A stretch of DNA of 64,000 nt from Clostridiales bacterium (GCA_022787165.1 JALFVL010000004.1:124001-188000), one strand, 5' to 3'. Counted from the first letter of the stretch, positions 8,745 to 20,924 are shown. Translations and numbers: made by a program. Notes: generated by a model not told the origin, from the sequence alone.

Positions 8745-9799
8745 CGAATCCTCTCCCCCGTTTCCAGGTCAAAGACGAAGACGCCGCGCTTCTTGAGGCC
8801 CAGGCGAACACTGTCGCCCTTTTTGAGCCCCTCGTCGGAATCGATATAGGCCCTGAAGTCGCACTCGCCGAAGCGCAGATATGCCATCTCTTCCTTGCCC
8901 ATCTGATACACCCGCGTCACCTCGCAGACCATCGGTCCGTTCGGGTCGAGCACGAAACTCTCCGAGCGCACGGAGAGATTGACCTTTCGGCCGTTTTCGA
9001 TGCCATTCATCAGCGGCAGAGCGCAGCGCGCCTCACCCTTCGCGGTCACAAAGTCTCCGTCCTCGACGCAGCCGGAGAGGTTGTTGATCGGCGGCGTGCC
9101 CAGGAAGTCCGCGACAAACTGGTTCGCCGGCTCATTGTACAGCCGCTGCGGCAGGTCATTCTGCTGCAAAACGCCCGCCTTCATCAGCACGATCCGGTCG
9201 GAGATCGACATGGCCTCCTCCTGATCGTGCGTGACGAAGATGGTCGTTACGCCGGTTCTCTGCTGAATGCGCCGGATCTCCTCGCGCATCTCCAGGCGAA
9301 GGCGCGCATCCAGGTTGGACAGCGGCTCATCGAGCAGCAGCAGGCGCGGATTCTTGACCAGCGCGCGGGCAATAGCGACGCGCTGCTGCTGGCCGCCGGA
9401 GAGCTCCGCCGGCTTGCGGTTCATCAGCATATCCACATGGACGAGCCTGGCGATCTCGTTGGCGCGCTCCACACGCTCCGCCTTGGGCACGCGCTGCGTC
9501 TCCAGCGGGAAGCAGATGTTGCCCATGACCGTCATGTGCGGATAGAGCGCATAATTCTGGAACACGAGACCAATGCCGCGCTTCTCCGGCGCCATTGCCG
9601 TGACATCCTGATCGTCAAAAAAAATCTTGCCGCCGCTCACCGGCAGAATGCCGGAGAGCATGTTCAGCAGCGTGCTCTTACCGCAGCCGGACGGGCCCAG
9701 CAGCGAGATCAGTTCGCCATCCTCCAGCGTCGCGCTGAATTCGCTGACCGCCGTCACATCCGAGAAACGCTTTGTGATATGATCGAGTACTACGCGCAT
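8741..9799 (-). CDS. ABC transporter ATP-binding protein (UgpC/PotA type)
   Basis: [49 protein letters not shown]; stop/start overlap with the downstream permease. Confidence 0.9.
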   Translation of the reverse strand: MRVVLDHITKRFSDVTAVSEFSATLEDGELISLLGPSGCGKSTLLNMLSGILPVSGGKIFFDDQDVTAMAPEKRGIGLVFQNYALYPHMTVMGNICFPLETQRVPKAERVERANEIARLVHVDMLMNRKPAELSGGQQQRVAIARALVKNPRLLLLDEPLSNLDARLRLEMREEIRRIQQRTGVTTIFVTHDQEEAMSISDRIVLMKAGVLQQNDLPQRLYNEPANQFVADFLGTPPINNLSGCVEDGDFVTAKGEARCALPLMNGIENGRKVNLSVRSESFVLDPNGPMVCEVTRVYQMGKEEMAYLRFGECDFRAYIDSDEGLKKGDSVRLGLKKRGVFVFDLETGERIR

Positions 9800-9891
9800 A
9801 GGTCATATCTCCCTTACTTTTGAATCGTACATGAGTGCTTGCATGCATGAAGGAACAGAAATCTCTTCTCGCGGGAATTTCCACTTGGAGC

Positions 9892-11211
9892 TCAGCCCCT
9901 GAAGGGTGCGGCGAGCAGCGCGTCGAGGCAATGCCCGTCGATCTCCTCCATGTCAAAGCCAAGGATGCGCGCCATCGTCGGCGCTTCATCGACAAGGCTC
10001 GCCTTGTCAATCACCGCGCCCGGCTCAAACGCAGGGCCACAGGCGAAGAAGGTCGTCCGGTGGTCAAGCCACGGCAGCCCGCCGTGAGAGCCCGGCGCCG
10101 TCTTGTAATCCCCCGGCGCCGTCTTCGTAAACAGCGGCGCCGTCAGGCTGTAGGCAAAGGACATGGGCGATTCGCCCTCGATGATAAAGTCAAATGGCCC
10201 GGTCAGGTGGAAGCGCTCCTTCGCATCCTCCTTGGTGAAGACGTACCCGAGGCCATACTTCCCGCTCTCCTTCGCCTCAAGCAGGATATCGTAGACGCGG
10301 CTGCGCAGCGCCTCGTCCTGCGGATCCCGCAGCTCAATCCAGCCGCTGCCACCGGTCGAATGGCAGAAGGCGTCAAACGAGACGAGCTTCCCCGCCTCGT
10401 CGACGGTCTGCAGGCCCTTTTCCTGGAGCACGCGGTTGAAGTTGAGCGAACGGGGCACATCCGTCTGTCCATGATCGCCCATGACGACGAAATTTGTCCG
10501 CTCAAGATCGCCAAACCTGCGAATGCTTTCCATGAGCACGCCCAGCTGCGCGTCGTGCTTGGCGAGCTGCTCGCGCGCCGTTTCGCTCTCCACGCCCAGC
10601 TTGTGGCGCACCGTATCCAAATCGCACATCTTGACGAACATCACATCCGGCTGACCATAGTCGCGGATGATGTCCGGGGAAACGGCCTCCGTGAAGGCAT
10701 CGAGCGAGCCGTTGAGCAGTTCGTTGTAGCCGCTGAGCAGATAGCCGTATTTCCAGAAATAGCGTTCGAGCGCGTCATCGGAGGAAACGCCCTCAAAAAA
10801 CTGGCGCGGATTATCCCCCTTGTAGTGCATCGGCATGCACATGGGCAGGTTGATATCCACATCCGCCCCCGCCGAAACGGGCCAGTTGACCAGGCAGGTG
10901 CTGTATCCCCGCTCCTTCGCGTATTCTGCGAAGAACTTCTTTCTGACCAGCGAGCGGTGCGTGTACCACGGCACCGGATACACCCCGGCCTTCACCATCT
11001 CGTTGTGCGGGATGCCATGCTTGTCGGGGTAGCAGCCGGTCATGATCGACGTATGGCAGGGATAGGTGAAGGACGGATAGACCGGATAGACCTCGCGCAC
11101 AAGCGCGCCGCCGCGCAGCATCCAGCCGAAGTTGGGCAGCGTGCGCATATAGTGAACATCTGTCTCACACAGCGCGTCAATCATGAAGACAAAGAGCTTT
11201 TGCTTTTCCAT
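9892..11211 (-). CDS. Alkaline phosphatase superfamily protein (type I phosphodiesterase/nucleotide pyrophosphatase-like)
   Basis: FMIDALCETDVHYMRTLPNFGWML; YPSFTYPCHTSIMTGCYPDKHGI; VVMGDHGQTDV; GSHGGLP. Confidence 0.85.
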   Translation of the reverse strand: MEKQKLFVFMIDALCETDVHYMRTLPNFGWMLRGGALVREVYPVYPSFTYPCHTSIMTGCYPDKHGIPHNEMVKAGVYPVPWYTHRSLVRKKFFAEYAKERGYSTCLVNWPVSAGADVDINLPMCMPMHYKGDNPRQFFEGVSSDDALERYFWKYGYLLSGYNELLNGSLDAFTEAVSPDIIRDYGQPDVMFVKMCDLDTVRHKLGVESETAREQLAKHDAQLGVLMESIRRFGDLERTNFVVMGDHGQTDVPRSLNFNRVLQEKGLQTVDEAGKLVSFDAFCHSTGGSGWIELRDPQDEALRSRVYDILLEAKESGKYGLGYVFTKEDAKERFHLTGPFDFIIEGESPMSFAYSLTAPLFTKTAPGDYKTAPGSHGGLPWLDHRTTFFACGPAFEPGAVIDKASLVDEAPTMARILGFDMEEIDGHCLDALLAAPFRG

Positions 11212-11261
11212 TGTTTACCTCCCGGCAAAGGCCGGTGCTGATGCGGCTTTTAAAAAAGAGA

Positions 11262-11287
11262 GGCTGGCGGATGAAAGCCCGCCAGCC
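11262..11287 (-). terminator. Stem-loop with T tract between the substrate-binding protein and phosphodiesterase genes
   Basis: GGCTGGCGG...CCGCCAGCC followed by TCTCTTTTTT on the minus strand. Confidence 0.65.
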
Positions 11288-11312
11288 CCTTCAAGCCGGT
11301 GCTGAACCAGTA

Positions 11313-12548
11313 TTACTCGGAAAGGGCCTCGTTGGAAGTCGCCACGCAGGCAGCCAGCGCGTCCGCCGGATCCATGCCGCCGGCGCACATCGTCGCCGCT
11401 TCCTTAAGCGCATCGCGAACGGCCGTCGCGCCAGTCACGCTCGGCAGAGCGCCCGCAACATCCAGGTTCGCCTGAACAGCCGCCAGGGAGGCCGGCATGT
11501 TCGCCGCAAACTCGGCATACGCCTCGCTCTCCTGGGTGGTGCCATACGGGGACAGCGCGTTCATCGCCTGCGCCCACTGCGCGTTGATTTCCGGCGTGAG
11601 GAAATACTTCACGAACAGATACGCGCCCTTGTTGGCTTCCTCGCCCTTGTTGAAAACGATCGGGCCACGGTTCCAGCTCGGGAACCAGGCATTGTCAATC
11701 GCGTTGACCATCGGCGCAACAGCATACTCGAAGCCATCCGGCTTGATGTACGGATCGCCTGCGCAGGAGCCCAGATAGCTCGCCACGATTCCAGCGTTGA
11801 AGTCGGTGGAGAAATAGTCCTGCTGCGGAGCCAGCTGGAAGTATCCGGCCTGGCAGTTGTCGCCGAACCACTTGAGCCACTCGGCAGCCTTCTCATTGTC
11901 AAACAGCACGCACTTGTTCGCCGTGTCGATGTAGCCCAGACCGGACTGCATCATCAGAGACTGCATCATGTCGGTCAGGGAGTCGGCGGCAAAACCGGCG
12001 ATGCCCTTCGCCTCGTAGATGGTCTTCGCCTGCTCGGCCACCTCTTCCCAGGTGGTCGCCGGGGTCAGGCCCAGCTCGTCGTAGAGCGTCTTGTTGTAGA
12101 AGAGGATCGGGCCGGTGGTCACAGCCGGAAGCGCGTACATGCCGCCATCCGCGAAGCCAACCGTCTCATCCTTGATGGCGTCCGGCAGGGAGTTGTAGAC
12201 GTCCGCCATGCCGATCTCATCGTCAAAGACGTACTGGCTCAGGTCGACAACAAGGCCGTCCTTCACATACTCCGCCGCAGTGGAGGCATAGTTGATGATG
12301 ATGTTCGGGCCAACGCCGTTGGCCACCGCGTTGTAGACATTGTCAAGGAAGCCAGAGTAGGCCTGAGACTCGACGATGACCTCATACTCGTCCTGGGTCG
12401 CGTTGAAGTCGGCGGCAAACTTCTCCAGCGCAGCCTGCTGCGCGTCGGTGAAGGTGTGCCAGATGGTCACCTGGGTTGCAGCGGAGGCATTCGCGCACAG
12501 CGCAAACAGCATGACAGCCGCCGCAGCAAGAGCTACGATCTTTCTCAT
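11313..12548 (-). CDS. Extracellular solute-binding protein of a carbohydrate-type ABC transporter
   Basis: Signal peptide MRKIVALAAAAVMLFALCANASAATQVTIWHTFTDAQQAALEKF; start trimmed to ATG 12548 with an upstream AGGAGG. Confidence 0.9.
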   Translation of the reverse strand: MRKIVALAAAAVMLFALCANASAATQVTIWHTFTDAQQAALEKFAADFNATQDEYEVIVESQAYSGFLDNVYNAVANGVGPNIIINYASTAAEYVKDGLVVDLSQYVFDDEIGMADVYNSLPDAIKDETVGFADGGMYALPAVTTGPILFYNKTLYDELGLTPATTWEEVAEQAKTIYEAKGIAGFAADSLTDMMQSLMMQSGLGYIDTANKCVLFDNEKAAEWLKWFGDNCQAGYFQLAPQQDYFSTDFNAGIVASYLGSCAGDPYIKPDGFEYAVAPMVNAIDNAWFPSWNRGPIVFNKGEEANKGAYLFVKYFLTPEINAQWAQAMNALSPYGTTQESEAYAEFAANMPASLAAVQANLDVAGALPSVTGATAVRDALKEAATMCAGGMDPADALAACVATSNEALSE

Positions 12549-12600
12549 CTTGGGTTCCTCCTGTTGAAGTTCAGGTTTATGGATTAAGCGCGTCATGCGC

Positions 12601-13455
12601 CTATTCCCTGTGTCTTGGGGGCTTTCTGCCTCCGTTATACTGCGGCCCGAGCGCGGCATAGCGCCGTGTGATCCAGCGGCAAACGCCGTCAAGGCCCGGA
12701 TAGATCATGCGCTCGGAGATGTTGATGTAGTCGAGCTTGTCCCGGATTTCGAGCTTGACCTCTCTGGGGATGATGAGCTTGCGGCAGGGGATGTCCCTCT
12801 GCTCGATGATCTGCGTCAGCAGCACGGCCGGGTCGGAAACCACCGAGAAGAGCGCGTACTGGTTGACAATCCGGTCGATCATCGACGACGGCTCAAAGAA
12901 GAGCGCGTAAGGCTCCGGCGCCATTCGCTGCATGCTGTCAAAATCCGGGATGAGCTTTTCCAGCATGCCGATGGTGAAGATGTTGCAATCCTTCTCGCGC
13001 AGCTTCTTGGCAAGGGGCTGCGGCAAAAACTGCTTGAAGTCCGTCACATCCAGGCACCAGATGACGCCGTCCCGGTCATAGCAGGACGTATCCTCCGTCG
13101 CAAAATGCGCAGCGACCAGCGGTGAATAGGTCCAGTCAAGCAGCCTCGTGGGCAGACCGTGATGCTGCGCGACAGGGAGCAGCTGCCAGAAGCCGGAATA
13201 CCCGGCCAGCTCGGCATAGCCGTATTTGCGGAAGCTGCGGAAGACCTGCGATTCAAGCGAAAGATCATGCGCGCAGACACGGTTGAGCGAGGGGACGAGG
13301 TTCCACTGCTGATCGGACGTCCCGCGATAGATGCGGTTGTCACGGTAACGCATGACCTTCTCGTCCCAGACATCGTCAAAGACGGCCTCCTGAAGTTCGT
13401 CCCAGTCGTGTATCACGACCTCCTGAATCCCGCCCAAAGCATGCTCCCTCCGCAC
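12601..13455 (-). CDS. FRG domain-containing protein
   Basis: NRIYRGTSDQQWNLVPSLNRV...QHHGLPTRLLDWTYSPLVAAHFATED, characteristic of the FRG domain. Confidence 0.85.
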   Translation of the reverse strand: MRREHALGGIQEVVIHDWDELQEAVFDDVWDEKVMRYRDNRIYRGTSDQQWNLVPSLNRVCAHDLSLESQVFRSFRKYGYAELAGYSGFWQLLPVAQHHGLPTRLLDWTYSPLVAAHFATEDTSCYDRDGVIWCLDVTDFKQFLPQPLAKKLREKDCNIFTIGMLEKLIPDFDSMQRMAPEPYALFFEPSSMIDRIVNQYALFSVVSDPAVLLTQIIEQRDIPCRKLIIPREVKLEIRDKLDYINISERMIYPGLDGVCRWITRRYAALGPQYNGGRKPPRHRE

Positions 13456-13533
13456 TTACAATGTCTCATTATCGGTATTATTCGCGATTTTCCACGCAAC
13501 TCCTGCAAAAACTCAATTCCGATCTGTGTTTTT

Positions 13534-13548
13534 CATGCAAAATGCATG
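13534..13548. promoter_or_regulatory. Palindromic operator-like site upstream of the FRG-led operon
   Basis: CATGCA-AAA-TGCATG. Confidence 0.35.
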
Positions 13549-13561
13549 TAAATTCTTTCTT

Positions 13562-14131
13562 TCACAGGCGCGTATCCGCCTTTTCCCGGCGGTAGCGGGC
13601 CGGCCCTTCCTCGTAAAGGTTGCCTCCATGCACGTCGATTGCGACGATCAGCGGCATGTTTTCCACCCGCAGCTCGCGGATGGCTTCCGTCCCCAGGTCG
13701 TCAAAGGCAATGACCTTCGCCGCCTTGACGCAGGTCGCGATCAGCGCCCCCGCGCCGCCTGTCGCCGCAAAGTAGACGCCGCCGCAACGGCGGATGGCCT
13801 GCACGACGGCCTCGCTCCGCTGCCCCTTGCCGATCATGCCGATCAGCCCGAGATCGCACAGCACCGGCGCGTAGGCATCCATGCGGTAGCTCGTCGTCGG
13901 CCCGCAGGAGCCAATCGCGTCCCCCGGTTTGGCCGGACACGGGCCCGCGTAATAGATCACCTGATTCTTCATATTGAAAGGAAGCAGTTTCCCCTGCTCC
14001 ACCAGCGCGCAGAGGCGCTTGTGTGCGGCATCGCGTCCGGTATAGATTGTGCCCGTGAGCAGAACGCTGTCCCCCGCGCGCAGCTGCGCAACCTCCCCGG
14101 GAATCAGCGGCGCATGAATGAGCCTGGTCAT
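13562..14131 (-). CDS. Class I fumarate hydratase/tartrate dehydratase, C-terminal (beta) subunit
   Basis: GDSVLLTGTIYTGRDAAHKRL; GPCPAKPGDAIGSCGPTTSYRMD; adjacent to the alpha subunit. Confidence 0.92.
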   Translation of the reverse strand: MTRLIHAPLIPGEVAQLRAGDSVLLTGTIYTGRDAAHKRLCALVEQGKLLPFNMKNQVIYYAGPCPAKPGDAIGSCGPTTSYRMDAYAPVLCDLGLIGMIGKGQRSEAVVQAIRRCGGVYFAATGGAGALIATCVKAAKVIAFDDLGTEAIRELRVENMPLIVAIDVHGGNLYEEGPARYRREKADTRL

Positions 14132-14146
14132 CGTTTCTCTTCCTCC

Positions 14147-14986
14147 TCAAATCGTCGCGCTCTTGTGCCGCGCCGCGTGGCACTGCATGTTGACCGCCAC
14201 GGGCAGCCCGGCGATGTGCGTAGGCATCTGCTCGATATGCACAGCCAGCGCGGTCGTCCTTCCGCCCAGCCCCTGCGGGCCAATGCCCAGGTCGTTGATG
14301 CGCGAAAGCAGCTCGGCCTCCATCTGCGCGAGCATCGGGTCGTCCGAGGGCTCACCGCACTCGCGCGTCAGGCTGTGCTTGGCCATGAGCATGGCGCGCT
14401 CCGCCGTACCGCCGATGCCCACGCCCACCACCACCGGCGGGCAGGGATTGCCGCCTGCCAGGCGTACCGTCTCGACGATGCAGTTTTTGACACCCTCGAT
14501 CCCCTGCGCGGGGGTAAGCATCCAAAGCCTGGACATGTTTTCAGAGCCAAAGCCCTTGGGCGCTGCGGTCAGCGTCACCTGCTCGCCCGGCACCAGGCGC
14601 AGATGCACGATGGCCGGCGTGTTGTCCTTCGTGTTTTCGCGGGTGAGCGGCGTCAGGACGCTCGCGCGGAAGCAGCCATCCCGGTAAGCGCGCCTGACGC
14701 CCCGCTGGATTGCCTCATTGACATCGCCGCCGGTGAAATGCACATCCTGGCCCACGTCCATGAAGATGACCGCCATGCCTGTGTCCTGGCAGATCGGCAT
14801 GTGCCGCTGCGCGGCCAGGCGGTCGTTTTCAATCAGCTGGCGCAGAACCTCCTTGCCAAAGGGAGATTCCTCTTCCTCGTATCGCGTCTGAAGCAGGTGG
14901 AGTACATCCTCGCCGATCTCGCAGCATGCGCTCAGAAACAGCCCGTATACGGTCTCTTCAACCCGGGCCACGTCAATCTCTCTCAT
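14147..14986 (-). CDS. Class I fumarate hydratase/tartrate dehydratase, N-terminal (alpha) subunit
   Basis: PICQDTGMAVIFMDVGQDVHFTGGDVNEAIQRGVRRAY; MLTPAQGIEGVKNCIVETVRLAGGNPCPPVVVGVGIGG; ATG 14986 with GGAGG. Confidence 0.92.
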   Translation of the reverse strand: MREIDVARVEETVYGLFLSACCEIGEDVLHLLQTRYEEEESPFGKEVLRQLIENDRLAAQRHMPICQDTGMAVIFMDVGQDVHFTGGDVNEAIQRGVRRAYRDGCFRASVLTPLTRENTKDNTPAIVHLRLVPGEQVTLTAAPKGFGSENMSRLWMLTPAQGIEGVKNCIVETVRLAGGNPCPPVVVGVGIGGTAERAMLMAKHSLTRECGEPSDDPMLAQMEAELLSRINDLGIGPQGLGGRTTALAVHIEQMPTHIAGLPVAVNMQCHAARHKSATI

Positions 14987-15190
14987 GTGGTTCCTCCCCA
15001 TGCGGCAGCGCTCCTGCCGCCGTTTTTTTCACTATATCGCATTTCTTCCCGCTTTTCAAGCGCTGTGCCGCGATTGGAAACCGCTGACTTTCAAAATGTT
15101 CGTCCCGAAGGCTGTTTCCTTTTGGAGCGGGACGGAGTATAATAGAAGAATCCCAATCAATCCGTCCCGATGCATCAACGGAGGTCACTC

Positions 15191-16396
15191 ATGCAGCTTT
15201 CCAAGGATACCAAGCGCTTTCTCGTCCATCTGGCTACGTTTACCGTCCTTTTGACGCTTGTCGTCCGGCATTTTCCATCCATCGGAACCTGGCTGGGCAA
15301 CATCGTCTCCGCGCTCTCGCCGTTCATCATCGGCGCATGCTTCGCCTTCCTGCTCAGCGTGCCCATGCGCCTGTTCGATCGCCTGCTGAGCAAAAAGAAC
15401 AGGAAGGGCCAGCCTCTTCTTTCGGATAAAAAGCGCCGTCCCGTCACGCTCGTGCTCGCGCTGCTGCTGGTGGTGCTGCTCCTCGTGCTCTTCGGCGTCA
15501 TCGTGCTGCCCCAGCTGCTCGACACGGTCTCCTCCCTGGCCTCCTCCGTCATGCACTTCGTGCCCATTGCGCAATCCTGGATCGCCCAGCTGCGCGAATG
15601 GCTGACCCAATACCCGGAGATTGCGGCGGTCGTGGAGCCCTACCTGCCCGACGTCAATCAGATGGCCTCGACCTTCATCTCCTTCGTGCAGAAATACGCC
15701 GGCATCATTGCCGGCACGGTCGTCAGCAACGTCTCCTCGCTCTTTGGCAGCGCGACGGATGTCATCATTTCCTTCGTCTTTGCGATCTATGTTCTGCTGC
15801 AGCGGGATTCCCTCTCGCGCCAGTGCAAGAAGCTCCTCTATGCCTTCCTGCCCAAGGACTTCTGCGATGAGACGCTGCGCGTGGCCTGCATGACGCACAA
15901 GACCTTCTTCTCCTATGTCACCATCCAGTGCACGGAGGCGGTCATCCTCGGCTGCCTCTGCTTTATCGGTATGCTCGTCTTCCGCTTCCCCTACGCGCTG
16001 GTGATCTCCACGATCATGGTCTTCTGCGCGCTGATCCCGATCTACGGCGCGATCATCTCCTGCGTCATCGGCGCGTTCCTTGTGCTCTTCAGCAACCCGA
16101 TTCAGGCGGTCTGGTTCGTGGTTTTCATCCTCGTTCTCCAGCAGATCGAGACCAACCTGATCTATCCGCGCGTCGTCTCGACGTCGATCAACCTGCCGTC
16201 GATGTGGGTGCTGCTGGCCGTGACGGTGGGCGGCGGTCTCTTCGGCGTGATCGGCATGATCACCGCCGTACCGGTCACCTCAATCGTCTACACGCTGCTG
16301 GGAGAGATCACCGGCAAGCGCCTGGCCGCGCGCCATTTGACCGTCGAGGATTTCGCCCCATACTCTACGCATGACCCGGACGGCAGGAAGTCCTGA
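15191..16396 (+). CDS. AI-2E family transporter (multi-TM membrane protein)
   Basis: TM pattern and NLIYPRVVSTSINLPSMWVLLAVTVGGGLFGVIGMITAVPVTSIVYTLLGE; ATG 15191 with GGAGG. Confidence 0.88.
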   Translation: MQLSKDTKRFLVHLATFTVLLTLVVRHFPSIGTWLGNIVSALSPFIIGACFAFLLSVPMRLFDRLLSKKNRKGQPLLSDKKRRPVTLVLALLLVVLLLVLFGVIVLPQLLDTVSSLASSVMHFVPIAQSWIAQLREWLTQYPEIAAVVEPYLPDVNQMASTFISFVQKYAGIIAGTVVSNVSSLFGSATDVIISFVFAIYVLLQRDSLSRQCKKLLYAFLPKDFCDETLRVACMTHKTFFSYVTIQCTEAVILGCLCFIGMLVFRFPYALVISTIMVFCALIPIYGAIISCVIGAFLVLFSNPIQAVWFVVFILVLQQIETNLIYPRVVSTSINLPSMWVLLAVTVGGGLFGVIGMITAVPVTSIVYTLLGEITGKRLAARHLTVEDFAPYSTHDPDGRKS

Positions 16397-16448
16397 CGCT
16401 CGTGTCTTTCCATTTTCAAAATCAATCTTGCACAGGAGGATTTTTTCC

Positions 16449-17165
16449 ATGAGCCGTTTGGGAGATTTGATTCTGCTGGAGCGCACGCGCCAGAAGCTGA
16501 CCCGCAAGCAGGTCGCCAAGAAGTGCGGCATTTCCGAGGGATACCTCAAGGACGTTGAGGAGGGCCGCCGCATCATTCAGGATGATCAGGCACGCCGCAT
16601 CCTCAAGACGCTGGGCACAAGCCAGCGCAGCGAGGCCGAGTTCTCACTTGACGAGATCGCCGCGACAGTCGATCTGGGCACGCTTGCCCCGGCCCCCAAG
16701 CCCGCGCCCAAGCCTGAACCCAAGCCCGAGCCTGTCAAGCCCGTCAGGCCCGAGGAGCAGAGCGGCATCTGGCTGGACGCGCTGAGCAGCGTGCTGAAGC
16801 CCGTGCCGATCATGAACGCCGGCTGGATCCAGGTCGGCCGCAAAATGGTGCCGATTCAGGACGGCAAGATTGAGGGCGCGAAGCCCGATCGCGTTGTCTA
16901 CTTCCAGGCGCCGGACGATTCCATGCGCGCGATGCGCATCGAAAAGGGCGATCTCGTGCTGATCGTCCCGCAGGCGCTGCCCATTGACGGCGCGATCATG
17001 CTCGTGGAATATGGCGCGCATCGCTGCCTGCGCCGCATCAAGCTGCTGGGTAACTCGAACATTCTGCTGCAGAGCGGCGACCGCGAGCTCGACGCTCAGG
17101 CACTGAACATCAGCGAAATCAAGCTCGTCGGCCGCGCCGTGCGCGTGGAGTTTTCGCTCACATGA
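16449..17165 (+). CDS. XRE-type HTH protein with Pro/Lys-rich linker and S24/LexA-like C-terminal domain
   Basis: LLERTRQKLTRKQVAKKCGISEGYLKDVEEGRRII HTH; PAPKPAPKPEPKPEPVKPVRP linker; FQAPDDSMRAMRIEKGDLVLI resembling the S24 DSM motif. Confidence 0.75.
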   Translation: MSRLGDLILLERTRQKLTRKQVAKKCGISEGYLKDVEEGRRIIQDDQARRILKTLGTSQRSEAEFSLDEIAATVDLGTLAPAPKPAPKPEPKPEPVKPVRPEEQSGIWLDALSSVLKPVPIMNAGWIQVGRKMVPIQDGKIEGAKPDRVVYFQAPDDSMRAMRIEKGDLVLIVPQALPIDGAIMLVEYGAHRCLRRIKLLGNSNILLQSGDRELDAQALNISEIKLVGRAVRVEFSLT

Positions 17166-17893
17166 CCCGGCCTCTGCCCTTTGCCTTTCCGCTCCCTCCG
17201 GAAGATATTCGTCGCCGCCGGGCCGCGATTCTCGCCAGTCTGCTGGCGCTGGATGAAGGCTTTTGCCGCATTCCTGTCATCAGCCTGCGCACCGCGACAC
17301 TCGAGGAGATGCTGAGGCTGTATGACGGGCGGTTTTTCTCCGGCTTTCTGCGCGCATCCTTTGGAACGCTGCGCGTGACGCTCTCCTCCCGGCTGACCAG
17401 CGCCGCGGGCAAGTTTGTCTACGCCCGCAGCGCGTCCAAACGGCTGGAAAATGCCGAAATCCGCATGTCCTCGGACTTCCTTTTCCGCCTGAGCGAAGGG
17501 CCGTTTTCTCTCAACGGCCTTTCGGTCGCGACCCCGCAGGAGGCCTTTCTCGTCGTCTTTGAGCATGAACTCTGCCACGCGCTGGAAACCGCGCTCTACG
17601 GCAGCACCGGCCATTCCGCCCGCTTTCTCACGCTGGCCTGCGGCCTGTTCGGCCATACAGACGTGCATCATGCGCTGCCCACCCGCCGGGCAGAAGCCGC
17701 CGAGGCCGGACTGACGGTCGGTTCCCGCGTCTGCTTTTCCTACGAAGGGCAGGCACTGGCTGGCATTCTCTCCTATGTCGGCAAGACGGCCACCGTCATG
17801 GTGCCCTCCCCGCGCGGCCCCTACCGCGACCGAAGCGGACAGCGCTACGCGAAATACCGCGTTCCGCTGCCGTTGCTGCAAAAAGCGGAATAG
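17162..17893 (+). CDS. SprT-like zinc metalloprotease family protein
   Basis: HELCH (HExxH) within EAFLVVFEHELCHALETALYGSTGHSARFLTLA; overlaps the upstream stop by 4 nt (ATGA). Confidence 0.7.
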   Translation: MTRPLPFAFPLPPEDIRRRRAAILASLLALDEGFCRIPVISLRTATLEEMLRLYDGRFFSGFLRASFGTLRVTLSSRLTSAAGKFVYARSASKRLENAEIRMSSDFLFRLSEGPFSLNGLSVATPQEAFLVVFEHELCHALETALYGSTGHSARFLTLACGLFGHTDVHHALPTRRAEAAEAGLTVGSRVCFSYEGQALAGILSYVGKTATVMVPSPRGPYRDRSGQRYAKYRVPLPLLQKAE

Positions 17894-18267
17894 TCTTTTC
17901 CCCCTCTCCCGTTACGGAGAGGGCTTTTGCGCACCAAGGGCCTCCGAGGGACAATCTCTCTTTGGCAGACTACGCTTCCGAGCCTGCGTGGGATTTCATC
18001 CTCAAACCCCTTTCTTCTCGCGCTGATGGCTCTTTTTCTCTGAAAATAGGATCAGAAATTGAACAGTATACAACGCGCGCCGATTTGCCGTCGACGGCTG
18101 TCTACGCCGTGATTTGTTAGAATTGTACATGATTTTACGTCAGATTCTACGTTTTAGACCTTTACTGACTTTAACTAAGCGTGCTATACTATACCCGTCG
18201 AAAGACAGAAATCATTGAACCGTTCACCGGGCGGTTTCCGCCCTGAACATAAAGGAGGAGGATTTGG

Positions 18268-20880
<2,613 letters not shown>

Positions 20881-20924
20881 CCGGAGACATCCGGTTTAAA
20901 CCCCATATCAGCCCTGTTTCACCC

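Noticed and set aside
12601-13455. FRG protein as part of a phage-defence island
   Set aside because: Neighbours are transporter and fumarase genes; no other defence-type genes, integrase or mobility markers nearby.
14368-14550. Short internal/antisense ORFs (many of 60-100 aa) throughout the window
   Set aside because: They overlap confident genes in alternative frames and lack SD or conserved motifs.
18120-18267. CIRCE or CtsR operator upstream of clpB
   Set aside because: Neither TTAGCACTC-N9-GAGTGCTAA nor GGTCAAA-type direct repeats were found by eye; only a weak TATACT -10.
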